Assembly (NCBI GenBank): GCA_050258095.1
Contig: JBLMYD010000057.1
Location: 1-64,000 of the forward strand
DNA length: 64,000 nt
Reading direction: 5' to 3'
Source: VRUE01 sp050258095
GTDB lineage: Bacteria; Actinomycetota; Thermoleophilia; Solirubrobacterales; 70-9
The notes below the pieces were generated by a model. The model was not told where the DNA came from. It made no database searches and saw only the letters and a list, made by a program, of their open reading frames with translations. The translations under genes were made by a program, and so were the position numbers. This document shows, in pieces, positions 1 through 10,528 of this stretch. Each line of letters begins with the position of its first letter. Positions within the stretch are counted from its first letter, which is position 1.

Positions 1-284
1 GCGTCGTTGTTGATCACCCAGTCGGCGTCGTGCTCGGTCGCCGCCATCCGCGCCATCCGGGTGACCCAGCGCCCCTGCGAGTAGTCGTCGGTGGGCTCCT
101 CGATGACTCGCACGACACCGCGCGCCTCGTAGGAGCGCAGGATCTCGAGCGTCCCGTCCACCGAGCCGTTGTCGGTCACGATCACCTCGTCGACCCCCTG
201 CGCCAGATGGAAGTCGAGGTTGTCGGCGACGATGTCCTCCTCGTCGCGCACCAGGAGCGTCATCACGAGCTTCATCGCGGCCAT
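1..284 (-). CDS. Family-2 glycosyltransferase, N-terminal part (cut by window edge)
   Basis: Reads out of the window on the minus strand from an ATG at 284 (a second ATG at 275 is possible). The visible 94 codons translate to MKLVMTLLVRDEEDIVADN, then a DNGSVDGT stretch and ADWVINND near the edge. This is the start of a GT-A fold: a nucleotide-sugar-binding beta strand, then an approach to the DxD-like motif. It closely resembles the gene starting at 329 on the other strand, so the two are divergently transcribed paralogs. The acceptor cannot be read from sequence; cell-surface glycan or glycolipid assembly is the usual role. Confidence 0.8.
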   Translation of the reverse strand, partial: MAAMKLVMTLLVRDEEDIVADNLDFHLAQGVDEVIVTDNGSVDGTLEILRSYEARGVVRVIEEPTDDYSQGRWVTRMARMAATEHDADWVINND

Positions 285-314
285 TCCTAGCAGGTCGCGC
301 CCGATACCCCGGCC

Positions 315-331
315 TACAATGCCCGCCCTTG
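315..331 (+). promoter_or_regulatory. -10 element close to a TTG start (likely leaderless)
   Basis: TACAAT at 315-320 is followed after 8 nt by the TTG at 329. Transcription from this -10 would begin at or near the start codon, so the glycosyltransferase message would have little or no leader. No clear -35 box is visible in the 30 bp shared with the divergent gene. Confidence 0.4.
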
Positions 332-1699
332 GCCGACCGTGGATCCCCAGAGTCCGGCGTTCGCGTCGTGATGGCGCTCAAGGTGCGAGACGAGGGAGAC
401 ATCCTCGAGTCGAACCTGCGCTTTCACCACGCGCTCGGCGTGGACCACTTCGTCGTCACCGACAACGGGTCCACGGACGAGACGCCGGAGATCCTGAGCC
501 GCTACGCCGACGCGGGCATCGTGACCGCGATCTCGGAGCCGGGCACCGACTACCGGGTGGCCGGTGCGGGCTGGCTCACCAGCATGGCTCGCCTCGCGGC
601 TACCGAGCTCGATGCGGACTGGGTCGTGCACACGGACGCCGACGAGTTCTGGTGGCCGGTCTCGGGCTCGATCAGGGACACGCTCGCAGCCATTCCGCCT
701 CAGTACGGCGTGGTCGTCGCGCCGCGCGTGGAGTTCGCAGGCCGGCCCGACGGCCCGGGAACGTTCGCGGAGCGCCTCACCGTGCGCGAGGCGCGGTCGC
801 GTCTCCAGCCCAAGGTGGCGCACCGGGCCGAGCCGGAGGTCGTGAGCCTGGACCGCGGGGCGCACGACGTGGCCATCGAGGGGCCGAACGGCGTCGCCGA
901 GACCCTGCGTCCGCCCGGGCGCGCGGTGCACCGGACCGTGCGGGACGCCGAGGGGGCTCAGGAGGAGGCCGGCGAGGACGAGACCCGCCTGGTGTGGGCA
1001 CCGATATGGCCGCTGCGGATCCTCCACTTTCCGGTGCGGTCCCTCGCCCAGTTCAAGCGCCGGACCGAGGTCGCGATCTTCGAGGGCCACTATCCGGACT
1101 GGGGACGGTTCAAGCGGCTGCGCGAGATCTACGAGGAGGGCCGCTTCGAGGAGCTCTATGCCGAGCTCGTCCTGGACGACGCGGACGTGGAGGAGGGGAT
1201 CCGCGAGGGCCGACTCGTCCGGGACGAGCGGTTCGCGCGCCTGCTCGAGCGCTGTCCCGATCCCCTCGACGGGGGCGAGCCGGGGTCGCTGCGGGTCGAG
1301 TCAAGTCCCGAGGAGACGGAGGCCGAGAGGTCGGAGCTCGAGTTCGACGCGATGCAGCTCCTCGCGCGCACGTCGCGATGGACGAGCCTCCAGCGCGAGC
1401 GCGGCCGCGAGCGATCGGAGTCCCTGATGGAGGAGGTGAAGAGCACGGCCAAGCAGCGGGACGCCGCGCGGCGGACCGTCAAGCGCCGCGACCGCCGGAT
1501 CGAGGCCAAGAACGAGCGCATCGAGGTGGCGGAGAGAAGGGTCGAGCACAAGCGCAAGCGAATCGAGACCCTGCGCAGGCGCCTGCGGGCGGAGCGCGCC
1601 CGCCCCTGGAGCCGGATGCGCCGATCCGTCAGGCGGCTGTTGCGCCGCGGGCGTCGACGGGCGAAGGCCAAGCCCAAGCGCCAGAGGCGTCCTGACTAA
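329..1699 (+). CDS. Family-2 glycosyltransferase with basic coiled-coil C-terminus
   Basis: 456 aa. Residues 13-130 carry the GT-A signature: VVMALKVRDEGDI, DNGSTDETPEIL and HTDADEFWWPV. The last supplies the DxD-like metal and nucleotide-sugar ligand. The middle third (FPVRSLAQFKRR, FEGHYPDWGRF) matches bacterial glycosyltransferases usually annotated only as family 2. Residues about 320-456 are a long, highly charged helix of repeated E/R/K that looks like coiled coil and ends strongly basic, perhaps a membrane- or partner-binding tail. The TTG at 329 is taken because a -10 box sits just upstream; GTG 368 or ATG 371 would align better with the divergent paralog. An epimerase follows 9 nt downstream, so a surface-glycan operon is likely. 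Confidence 0.8.
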   Translation: MADRGSPESGVRVVMALKVRDEGDILESNLRFHHALGVDHFVVTDNGSTDETPEILSRYADAGIVTAISEPGTDYRVAGAGWLTSMARLAATELDADWVVHTDADEFWWPVSGSIRDTLAAIPPQYGVVVAPRVEFAGRPDGPGTFAERLTVREARSRLQPKVAHRAEPEVVSLDRGAHDVAIEGPNGVAETLRPPGRAVHRTVRDAEGAQEEAGEDETRLVWAPIWPLRILHFPVRSLAQFKRRTEVAIFEGHYPDWGRFKRLREIYEEGRFEELYAELVLDDADVEEGIREGRLVRDERFARLLERCPDPLDGGEPGSLRVESSPEETEAERSELEFDAMQLLARTSRWTSLQRERGRERSESLMEEVKSTAKQRDAARRTVKRRDRRIEAKNERIEVAERRVEHKRKRIETLRRRLRAERARPWSRMRRSVRRLLRRGRRRAKAKPKRQRRPD

Positions 1700-1708
1700 G
1701 GTAGGCGC

Positions 1709-2662
1709 GTGCCGAGGTACCTCCTCACCGGCTGCGCCGGCTTCATCGGCTCCACGCTCGCGGAGACCCTTCTCGACGGGGGCGCCGAGCTGGTGGGGAT
1801 CGACGGATTCACCGACTACTACCCGCGCGCCCGCAAGGAGGCCCACCTCGAGGCGGTTCGCGATCGTCCCGGGTTCGAGCTCGACGAGCGCGACCTCGGT
1901 GCGGGGCCGCTTCCCGAGCACCTGCTCGAGGGCATCGACGGCATCTTCCACCTCGCCGCGCGCCCCGGCGTCCGGGCGAGCTGGGGGGCGGGCTTTCCGG
2001 CTTACCTGAACGACAACCTCGCGGCCACGCATTACGTCGTCGAGGGCGCCGCCGAGCGGGACGTCCCGGTCGTGTACGCCTCTTCGTCCTCGATCTACGG
2101 GGACGCTCTCTCCTACCCCACAGCGGAGGACACCGGACCCGCGCCCATCTCGCCATACGGCGTGACCAAGCTCGCGAGCGAGCATCTGATCGGCGCCTAC
2201 ATCCGGGACTTCGGCCTCCGGTGCACGACGCTGCGCTACTTCACCGTCTACGGGCCGCGGCAGCGGCCCGACATGGCGTTCCAGCGCATCGTCGAAGCGC
2301 TGGCCGCGGAAAGCGAGTTCGAGGTGTACGGGGACGGGAGCCAGTCGCGTGACTTCACCTACGTCGCCGACGCCGTGGCCGCCACGATCGCGGCGATGGA
2401 GGCGGGGCCCGACGCCCGCACGTACAACGTCGGCGGTGGGAGCGAGGCAACCCTGCGCGAGGTCGTTGCGACGGTCGAGGAGCTCTCGGGCCGCTCCCTC
2501 CGGGTCCGATACGGCGACCGCGCCGCCGGGGACGTGCGTCGCACGCTGGCCGACACCACGAGCATCCGGAGGGAGCTCGGGTGGGAGCCGCGGTTCGATC
2601 TCCGCAGCGGCCTCGCGGCGCAGCTGGACGCCGTGGGCGCGCTGGCCTCGTCGGCGGGCTAG
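1709..2662 (+). CDS. NAD-dependent sugar-nucleotide epimerase/dehydratase
   Basis: 317 aa extended short-chain dehydrogenase. The Rossmann glycine motif TGCAGFIGS is at the N-terminus, the catalytic SSSIYG serine and SPYGVTK tyrosine-lysine pair lie in the middle, and YGDGSQSRDFTYV marks the substrate-side loop. These are the hallmarks of UDP-glucose/UDP-glucuronate 4-epimerases and related dehydratases. The exact sugar is not decidable, though the DGFTDYYPRARKEAHL region resembles UDP-glucuronate 4-epimerases. The start is GTG 9 nt after the glycosyltransferase stop, so the two probably form one operon that makes and transfers an activated sugar. Confidence 0.85.
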   Translation: MPRYLLTGCAGFIGSTLAETLLDGGAELVGIDGFTDYYPRARKEAHLEAVRDRPGFELDERDLGAGPLPEHLLEGIDGIFHLAARPGVRASWGAGFPAYLNDNLAATHYVVEGAAERDVPVVYASSSSIYGDALSYPTAEDTGPAPISPYGVTKLASEHLIGAYIRDFGLRCTTLRYFTVYGPRQRPDMAFQRIVEALAAESEFEVYGDGSQSRDFTYVADAVAATIAAMEAGPDARTYNVGGGSEATLREVVATVEELSGRSLRVRYGDRAAGDVRRTLADTTSIRRELGWEPRFDLRSGLAAQLDAVGALASSAG

Positions 2663-2695
2663 CGGGCGTTTGGTCGGACGAACAACGGCGGCAAG

Positions 2696-2713
2696 TAGGG
2701 CGGCCCCGCCCTA
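2696..2713. terminator. Short GC hairpin after the glycan operon
   Basis: TAGGGCGG and CCGCCCTA are separated by two bases. This is a tight 8-bp hairpin 33 bp after the epimerase stop, with no T-run. The rest of the 241-bp gap to purS shows nothing else I can name. Confidence 0.35.
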
Positions 2714-2903
2714 TCCGCAGCCCCCGCGATCGTTCGGCTCTTCGAGAGTCGGATTCACCTCCGCATACGTGGTCAATCCGCCTCTCGATCCGTCGAGCGT
2801 CTTCCAACCCCGTCGCGACCCTGGGCGCCTCGCTCACCTTCCGGCTCGACGGCCCATGCGGGGCGCCAGCCCCCCGCCGGAATAGGTTCTAACCTCGGGG
2901 TCC

Positions 2904-3137
2904 GTGAAGGCGAAGGTCCTGATCCGGCCCAAGGACGGCATCCTCGATCCGCAGGGCAAGGCGGTCGAGCGCGCCCTCCCCGCCCTCGGCTTCGAGGGCG
3001 TCTCCCATGTGCGCGTCGGGCGGCTGGTCGAGCTGGAGACCGACGATCCGGACGCCCTCGCGGAGCTGTGCGAGAAGCTGCTCGCCAACCCGCTGATCGA
3101 GGACTACGAGATCGAGCGGCTCGACGGCGACGCCTGA
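2904..3137 (+). CDS. purS: PurS, subunit of FGAM synthase
   Basis: 77 aa. KAKVLIRPKDGILDPQG and a helix-strand pattern ending in ANPLIEDYEI are typical of PurS, the small subunit that bridges PurL and the glutaminase PurQ in formylglycinamidine ribonucleotide synthase. The complex converts FGAR to FGAM with ATP and glutamine in the cytosol. The start is GTG at 2904. The gene overlaps purQ by one base (TGATG), so the two are translationally coupled. Length is normal for the family. Confidence 0.93.
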   Translation: MKAKVLIRPKDGILDPQGKAVERALPALGFEGVSHVRVGRLVELETDDPDALAELCEKLLANPLIEDYEIERLDGDA

Positions 3138-3770
3138 TGCGCTGGGGCGTGCTCCAGTTCCCCGGCTCCTGCGACGAGCGCGACGCCCTCCGCGCCTGCT
3201 CGCTGCTCGGCGAGGCACGGCTGGTCTGGCACGAGGAGCGCGACCTGGAGGGGATCGACGCCGTCGTCGTCCCCGGCGGCTTCTCCTACGGCGACTACCT
3301 GCGGGCCGGGGCGATCGCCCGCTTCTCGCCGGCGATGGAGGCAGTCGCCGAGCTCGCCGCGAGCGGCGGCCCGGTGCTGGGAATCTGCAACGGCTTCCAG
3401 GTCCTCTGCGAGGCGGACCTCCTGCCCGGCGCCCTGCTGCTCAACGAGAGCATGCGCTTCACCTGCCGCCAACTGGACCTCATCCCCGCCGACGGGCGGA
3501 GCGGCTGTCGATTCCGGCTAAGCACGGGGAAGGGCGCTATTACGCGCCGGACGAGGTGCTCGACGCGCTGGAGGCGAACGGGCAGGTCGCCTACTACTAC
3601 GCGCCGGGACAGAATCCGAACGGCTCGGCGCGGGACATCGCCGGGGTGCGCAGCGAGGCCGGCAACGTGGTCGGGCTGATGCCGCACCCCGAGCATGCTG
3701 TCGATCCCTTGACCGGGTCGACCGACGGCCTCGCGGTCTTCGAAGCGGTGGCGGCGACCGGAGCGGCGGG

Positions 3771-3774
<4 letters not shown>
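3137..3774 (+). pseudogene. purQ: PurQ, glutaminase subunit of FGAM synthase, broken by a frameshifting deletion
   Basis: The first part (from ATG 3137) reads MRWGVLQFPGSCDERDA, VPGGFSYGDYLRAG and GICNGFQVLCE, which carries the nucleophilic cysteine. It continues to CRQLDLI at about 3484. The second part resumes in another frame with LSIPAKHGEGRYY from 3505 and contains LMPHPEHA, which carries the catalytic His-Glu side, to the stop at 3774. Compared with the Bacillus PurQ I know, about 17 residues should lie between LDLI and SIP, but only 20 bases are present. About 31 bases are therefore missing and the frame is lost. As written, no intact PurQ is made. A real deletion or an assembly error are both possible. 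The end overlaps purL by 4 nt (GTGA), so operon architecture is intact. Confidence 0.85.
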
Positions 3775-5960
<2,186 letters not shown>

Positions 5961-5971
5961 GCCTCTGGAAC

Positions 5972-6035
5972 ATTCTCCCGGTCAAAATCTGAATATTTTC
6001 CCGGTTAGAATTCTTATTTTTCTTCCGTTATATAT
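5972..6035. promoter_or_regulatory. AT-rich region with three near-repeats at 22-23 bp spacing
   Basis: ATTCTCCCGGTCAAAAT (5972-5988) and ATTTTCCCGGTTAGAAT (5995-6011) are imperfect direct repeats offset by 23 bp. A weaker third copy, TTTTTCTTCCGTTATATAT, follows at about 6017-6035. The stretch is strikingly AT-rich for this window. It sits directly upstream of the ATPase start at 6064 and so may hold its promoter and operator. No Shine-Dalgarno precedes that ATG. Confidence 0.4.
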
Positions 6036-6063
6036 CTTCTATTTTTGCTGATAAACTTCGAAA

Positions 6064-7314
6064 ATGCCCTATGTAGAGCGGATCGTAGATAGAGAGCTGG
6101 CAGACGATCTTGCGGCTATGGGAGCCGCGGTCATCGAGGGGCCAAAGGCTTGCGGGAAGACCGTGACCGCTCAGAATGCGGCGGCAAGCGAAGTCCGTCT
6201 CGACGTCGACCCCAAAGCTCGGCAAACGGCTGCCTTGGAACCGGCGTACATCCTCGATGGTCCGACGCCCCGACTAATTGACGAGTGGCAGCTCGAGCCG
6301 GACATCTGGAATCACGTGCGGCGGGCGATCGACGACCGCGGCAAGTCAGGCCAGTTCATTCTCACCGGCTCGGCAATACCCGCCGATGACGTGACCCGCC
6401 ATTCGGGCGCAGGGCGGTTGACCCGCCTGCGCATGCGTCCGATGAGCCTATTCGAGAAGGGACTGAGCACCGGGCGTATCTCGCTTGCCCGCCTTTTGAA
6501 TGGCAGCGACGAGGGCACGCCCGAGGCAAAGCTGACGCTTGCGGAGATTGCCGATGAGATCTCGATCGGCGGCTGGCCGGGATTCCTGGGGAAAACGCGA
6601 GAGCAGGCGCTCAGTGCCGGGCGGCGCTACCTTGAGGAGGTTCGCCGAACCGACGTCAGCTCCGTCAGCGGAGCACGCCGCGATCCCGTCAAGGTCGGCC
6701 GTCTGCTCCGCAGCATCGGGCGCAACGTCTCAACCCAAGCGTCGATCACGACACTTGCCCGCGACGCCGGGGGGATCGACAGGCCGCTCAAGTTCGAAAC
6801 CGTCGACAGTTACCTCGATGCCCTGCGGCGCCTGATGGTGGTCGAGGACCAGCCGGCCTGGGGCGTCCACCTGCGCACCACTCATACCCTGCGCAAGGCA
6901 TCGAAGCTCCACTTCGTCGATCCGTCACTGGCGGTGGCGGCGATGCGCGGCGGACCCGAGCGCCTGCTCGCCGATCTAAATCTCCTCGGTTTGCTCTTCG
7001 AGTCGATGGCGATCCGCGATCTTCGGGTGTACGCCCAGGCCGCCGACGCGGAGGTCTTCCACTACCGCGACAGCGACGGGCTCGAGGTGGACGCGATCAT
7101 CGAAGCCCGCGATGGCCGCTGGGCGGCGTTCGAGGTGAAGCTCGGCTTCCACCAGGTCGATGAAGCCGCGACCAACCTCCGAAAGTTCGTCAAGCGAATC
7201 GACATCGACAGGTGCGGGCCTCCGGCTGCGTTGGGCGTGATCATCGGCAGCGGCTACGGCTTCAAGCAAGAAGATGGGGTTCACGTCATACCGATCGGCG
7301 CTCTGGGGCCCTGA
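6064..7314 (+). CDS. AAA ATPase with C-terminal DUF4143 domain
   Basis: 416 aa. The N-terminal P-loop GPKACGKT (residues about 26-33) and a LIDEWQ Walker-B-like segment, followed by FILTGSA (sensor-1-like), match the ATPase family that carries a DUF4143 C-terminal domain. The last part contains FHYRDSDGLEVDAIIEARDGRWAAFEVKLG. This PD-(D/E)xK-like arrangement (D..D..ExK) is typical of DUF4143 and may or may not be catalytic. Family roles are poorly known, and these genes are commonly scattered by horizontal transfer. The gene interrupts the pur cluster together with the facing gene 7334-8920, with the AT-rich block in front suggesting import. Confidence 0.8.
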   Translation: MPYVERIVDRELADDLAAMGAAVIEGPKACGKTVTAQNAAASEVRLDVDPKARQTAALEPAYILDGPTPRLIDEWQLEPDIWNHVRRAIDDRGKSGQFILTGSAIPADDVTRHSGAGRLTRLRMRPMSLFEKGLSTGRISLARLLNGSDEGTPEAKLTLAEIADEISIGGWPGFLGKTREQALSAGRRYLEEVRRTDVSSVSGARRDPVKVGRLLRSIGRNVSTQASITTLARDAGGIDRPLKFETVDSYLDALRRLMVVEDQPAWGVHLRTTHTLRKASKLHFVDPSLAVAAMRGGPERLLADLNLLGLLFESMAIRDLRVYAQAADAEVFHYRDSDGLEVDAIIEARDGRWAAFEVKLGFHQVDEAATNLRKFVKRIDIDRCGPPAALGVIIGSGYGFKQEDGVHVIPIGALGP

Positions 7315-7333
7315 GTGCGGGGTCGATGCAGTA

Positions 7334-8920
7334 TTACGCCGAGACCACAGGCTGGGGATCGACACCGAACTCCTCTGTCAGCCGCTTCAGCGTGTAGCCG
7401 TGAGTCATCTTCACCGCCGAGTTCTGGTTGGCGAAGAAGTCCGAGTCCTTGACGGCGTCGGGCTGCAAGCGGGTGGCGATCCACTTCACCGGAACCACCC
7501 ACTCGGCGAGGGCGGGTTCATCCAGGTGCTGTGAAGCTTCAGGCGATTTGGTCACCTCGAGATATGGGACCTCCCGGCCGTCCTGACTCACAACGAAGTC
7601 CTTCGCGAGAAGCGCCTTCTCGGTGACCTCGCCGACTCCCACATATCCCCCCACGCCATTGCCCTTTGGTATGTAGGCGAAAATCCGGTGGCCCGGCTCG
7701 AGTTGCTGGAGGCTCCTCGTGTACCACTCCCCGCCCCCGGCGCTGATGAAGCCGAGCTCGACGGCCTCGTCCCATGAGCGCTGGTCGTTCTCGCCAAACG
7801 AAACGTAGAAGTCCCGTTCGTTCCAGGCCGGCTGCACCTTGGCCGCGTCGCGATACGCATCGGCAAGAGCCGCGAGCAATGCGTCCGAGGGGTTGCGAAC
7901 CGTGCTGCCCTGGCCGATCGGCTCGCCGACGATCTCTTCGACGGGGGCGATGCGGTCCCAGGCGAGACGCACGAACACGGAGCGCCAGAGGGACAGATAC
8001 GCGCCATTCTCGTTCCAGATCGAGACGAGCCCGGCGGTCTTTCCGGGCACCCACACCTTGAGGATCTGGCGTTCGCTGCCGAAGACCGTGCGCAGGGTCG
8101 CAATCCGCTCACCCTCCAGCTCCCGCGCCCACTTCAGCAGACGCATCAGCTCGGGCCGGTCCGTCTCGGGCGCGCGGTTGACAGCCGCCTCGAAGGCGTC
8201 AGAGCCATCGACCTCGCGTCGTGACTTCGCCGTGCGCCGGACTGCCGCTGGCGTGAGCGCGGCAACCTGCTCGTCCGGGTGCTCGGGGTCGACCCGCTGG
8301 GGCACCAGAAGCTGCTCGTCGCCAGCCTCGTACGCGGCAACGGTCACCAGGTCGATGACCACGCCGCTGGCGATGCTCTCCAGGTAGCCAACGAGCTGAA
8401 CCAGCTCAGACGGTGCTTCGTCGAGCACGAGGACCAGGCGGAAGGCGCCACTGGCAAGCGATTCGGCCAGTCCGTCCGAGAACTCCACCCCATCCACTTC
8501 CGGGGACTGCTCCGAGCTTCGCACCAGCTCGAGCACGGAGCCCACTTCCGCCCTGGCAAGATGCGGCCGCAGGATCTCTTCGAAGGCCGGGATCGAGAGG
8601 CCCTTGAGGTAGGCGGCGTAGGTGAGGATTTGGCCGATCACCGCGCGGCGGGCATCGGAGTTGCGACTCAGCTTGATCTCGAGAACCGCGACTCGACCGT
8701 CGGGCTCGACCGCAACCAAGTCGGCGAACCCGGCGCCAAGCGCGACCTCTCTTCCCAGCACCACAAGGGAGGGACTACCGGAGAGTGGCAGCAGACTTGG
8801 CTCCCTCTCGACAAGATCGTGGAGCTTTTCCTCGGAGGGAAAACCCGCGGGGGATAGCCGCTGCCACTCTTCGCCCTCCTGCCGCCAGATCGCTCCCACG
8901 TACTCGACTCTATGCCACAT
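7334..8920 (-). CDS. PD-(D/E)xK nuclease-like protein with C-terminal PUA/EVE-like domain
   Basis: 528 aa from ATG 8920. The frame runs open further upstream into purF antisense, but homology-like content begins at MWHRVEYVGAIW. Residues 60-105 read GFADLVAVEPDG then VLEIKLSRNS and GQILTYAAYL, giving D67, E81 and K83 plus a following Gln, as in RecB-family/DUF91 nucleases. The C-terminal part (NERDFYVSFGEN, GHRIFAYIPKGNGVGGYVGVGEV) resembles PUA/EVE-like modules that bind modified bases. A nuclease joined to a modified-base reader suggests modification-dependent restriction; this is inference. It converges on the DUF4143 ATPase across 19 bp and diverges from purF. Confidence 0.65.
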   Translation of the reverse strand: MWHRVEYVGAIWRQEGEEWQRLSPAGFPSEEKLHDLVEREPSLLPLSGSPSLVVLGREVALGAGFADLVAVEPDGRVAVLEIKLSRNSDARRAVIGQILTYAAYLKGLSIPAFEEILRPHLARAEVGSVLELVRSSEQSPEVDGVEFSDGLAESLASGAFRLVLVLDEAPSELVQLVGYLESIASGVVIDLVTVAAYEAGDEQLLVPQRVDPEHPDEQVAALTPAAVRRTAKSRREVDGSDAFEAAVNRAPETDRPELMRLLKWARELEGERIATLRTVFGSERQILKVWVPGKTAGLVSIWNENGAYLSLWRSVFVRLAWDRIAPVEEIVGEPIGQGSTVRNPSDALLAALADAYRDAAKVQPAWNERDFYVSFGENDQRSWDEAVELGFISAGGGEWYTRSLQQLEPGHRIFAYIPKGNGVGGYVGVGEVTEKALLAKDFVVSQDGREVPYLEVTKSPEASQHLDEPALAEWVVPVKWIATRLQPDAVKDSDFFANQNSAVKMTHGYTLKRLTEEFGVDPQPVVSA

Positions 8921-9004
8921 GCGATCGGGTCCCGCCCCGTTGCTACCCTGCCTGGGTAGGCACTGCCTGCGCGTCACGTCCTTTAAAACGCGAGGGAAGC
9001 GCGC

Positions 9005-10429
9005 TTGACTCCGCCCCAGGGGCACCCGATAGATCGCGACGGCCCGCGCGAGGAATGCGGGGTGTTCGGCGTATACGCGCCCGGGCACGACGTCTCGCGG
9101 CTCGCTTACTTCGGGCTCTACGCGCTGCAGCACCGGGGCCAGGAGTCGGCCGGGATCGCCACCTGCGAGGGCGGCCAGATCACGACGCTGCGCGACTCCG
9201 GCCTCGTCTCCCAGGTCTTCGACGAGGAGAAGCTGCGGGCGCTGGCCGGCGACATGGCGATCGGCCACGTGCGCTACTCGACGACGGGCGGCGGCTCGTG
9301 GGAGAACGCGCAGCCGGTCTGGCGCGACGACGGCCGCGAGCTCGCCCTCGCCCACAACGGCAACCTGACCAACGCGGTCGAGCTCTGGAGCGAGCTGAAG
9401 GAGCGCGGCATCTCCTTCCGCGGCACCTCAGACTCGGAGATCATCGCGGCGCTGCTCTCCTGCAGCGACGGCAAGCTGATCGAGGACGCCGTCGCCGAGA
9501 CGATGCCGCGCCTGCAGGGCGCCTACTCGACCGTGGTGATGACCAAGCGCGCGATCGTCGCCTTCCGCGACCCGCACGGGGTGCGGCCGCTCTCGCTCGG
9601 CCGGCTCGATGACCGCTTCGTCGTCGCCTCCGAGAGTTGCGCCTTCGACATCATCGGCGCCGAGCTGATGCGCGAGGTGCACCCGGGCGAGATGGTCTCG
9701 CTGACCGAGCGCGGGCTGGAGACGCGCCAGGTGGTGCGCGCCGAGCGGCCGGCAATCTGCGTCTTCGAGCACATCTACTTCTCGCGCCCCGACAGCCGGC
9801 TCGAGGGCAAGGTGCTGCAGCAGGTGCGCGGCCGGATGGGCGAGATCCTCTGGGACGAGGCGCCGGTCGAGGCCGACCTGGTGATCTCGGTGCCGGACTC
9901 GGGCAACCCGGCGGCGGCGGGCTTCGCGCGCGCCTCGGGGCTGCCGCGCGACGACGGCCTGATCAAGAACCGCTACGTGGCGCGCACCTTCATCCAGCCG
10001 GGGCAGGAGCTGCGCAAGCACGGCCTGCGGCTCAAGTTCAACCCGCTGCCGGAGATCGTCGCCGGCAAGCGGATCGTCGTCGTCGACGACTCGATCGTGC
10101 GCGGCAACACGACGCGGCAGATCGTCGGCATGCTGCGCGAGGCCGGGGCGCGCGAGGTGCACTTGCGGATCACGGCGCCGCCGATCCGCAACCCCTGCCA
10201 CTACGGCGTCGACATGTCGACTCGCGAGGAGATGATCGCCCACGGGCGCACCGTGCAGGAGATCGCCGACGAGCTCGACTGCGACTCGCTCGCCTACCTC
10301 TCGCTGGACGGTGTCTACGAGGCGGTCGGCACGGCGCCCGAGGACCACTGCGACGCCTGCTTCAGCGGCCGCTACCCGCTCGGCGACCCCGAGGCGGCCA
10401 ACGGCAAGTTCGCGCTCGAGACCGCATAG
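9005..10429 (+). CDS. purF: PurF, amidophosphoribosyltransferase
   Basis: 474 aa. The first step of purine synthesis: PRPP and glutamine give phosphoribosylamine. After a short propeptide the nucleophilic cysteine lies in REECGVFGVYA, followed by LQHRGQESAGIA and GHVRYSTTG of the N-terminal glutaminase. The PRPP-binding loop is VVDDSIVRGNT. The start is TTG 9005, since no other start precedes the cysteine and GAGGGAAG lies upstream. Cysteines late in the protein (CHYGVDM, CDACFSG) fit an Fe-S-containing Bacillus-type PurF. The stop codon lies inside the left arm of an inverted repeat. Confidence 0.95.
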   Translation: MTPPQGHPIDRDGPREECGVFGVYAPGHDVSRLAYFGLYALQHRGQESAGIATCEGGQITTLRDSGLVSQVFDEEKLRALAGDMAIGHVRYSTTGGGSWENAQPVWRDDGRELALAHNGNLTNAVELWSELKERGISFRGTSDSEIIAALLSCSDGKLIEDAVAETMPRLQGAYSTVVMTKRAIVAFRDPHGVRPLSLGRLDDRFVVASESCAFDIIGAELMREVHPGEMVSLTERGLETRQVVRAERPAICVFEHIYFSRPDSRLEGKVLQQVRGRMGEILWDEAPVEADLVISVPDSGNPAAAGFARASGLPRDDGLIKNRYVARTFIQPGQELRKHGLRLKFNPLPEIVAGKRIVVVDDSIVRGNTTRQIVGMLREAGAREVHLRITAPPIRNPCHYGVDMSTREEMIAHGRTVQEIADELDCDSLAYLSLDGVYEAVGTAPEDHCDACFSGRYPLGDPEAANGKFALETA

Positions 10430-10528
10430 CGGGCTGTGACCCGGCGCATATCTGCGTCCTCGGTCGCTCACGTGCAGAAGCACGCTTCGCTCCCTGCGTC
10501 CTTGATCTGCTTGGTCACAGCCCGCTAT
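10426..10528. repeat. Palindromic element (family B) between convergent genes
   Basis: A perfect 16-bp inverted repeat, 10426-10441 (ATAGCGGGCTGTGACC) and 10513-10528, encloses 71 bp. The arms contain the stop codons of both purF and the facing gene. Inside is a small hairpin CGTGC-agaa-GCACG. It is flanked by GTCCTCGGTCGCTC on the left and CGCTCCCTGCGTCC on the right, which recur in the pdhA-pdhB spacer. It could act as a bidirectional terminator. Confidence 0.75.

Noticed and set aside
169..1695. 508-codon frame overlapping the glycosyltransferase
   Set aside because: Arg/Gly-rich shadow typical of high-GC DNA; the other frame has clear GT-A motifs.
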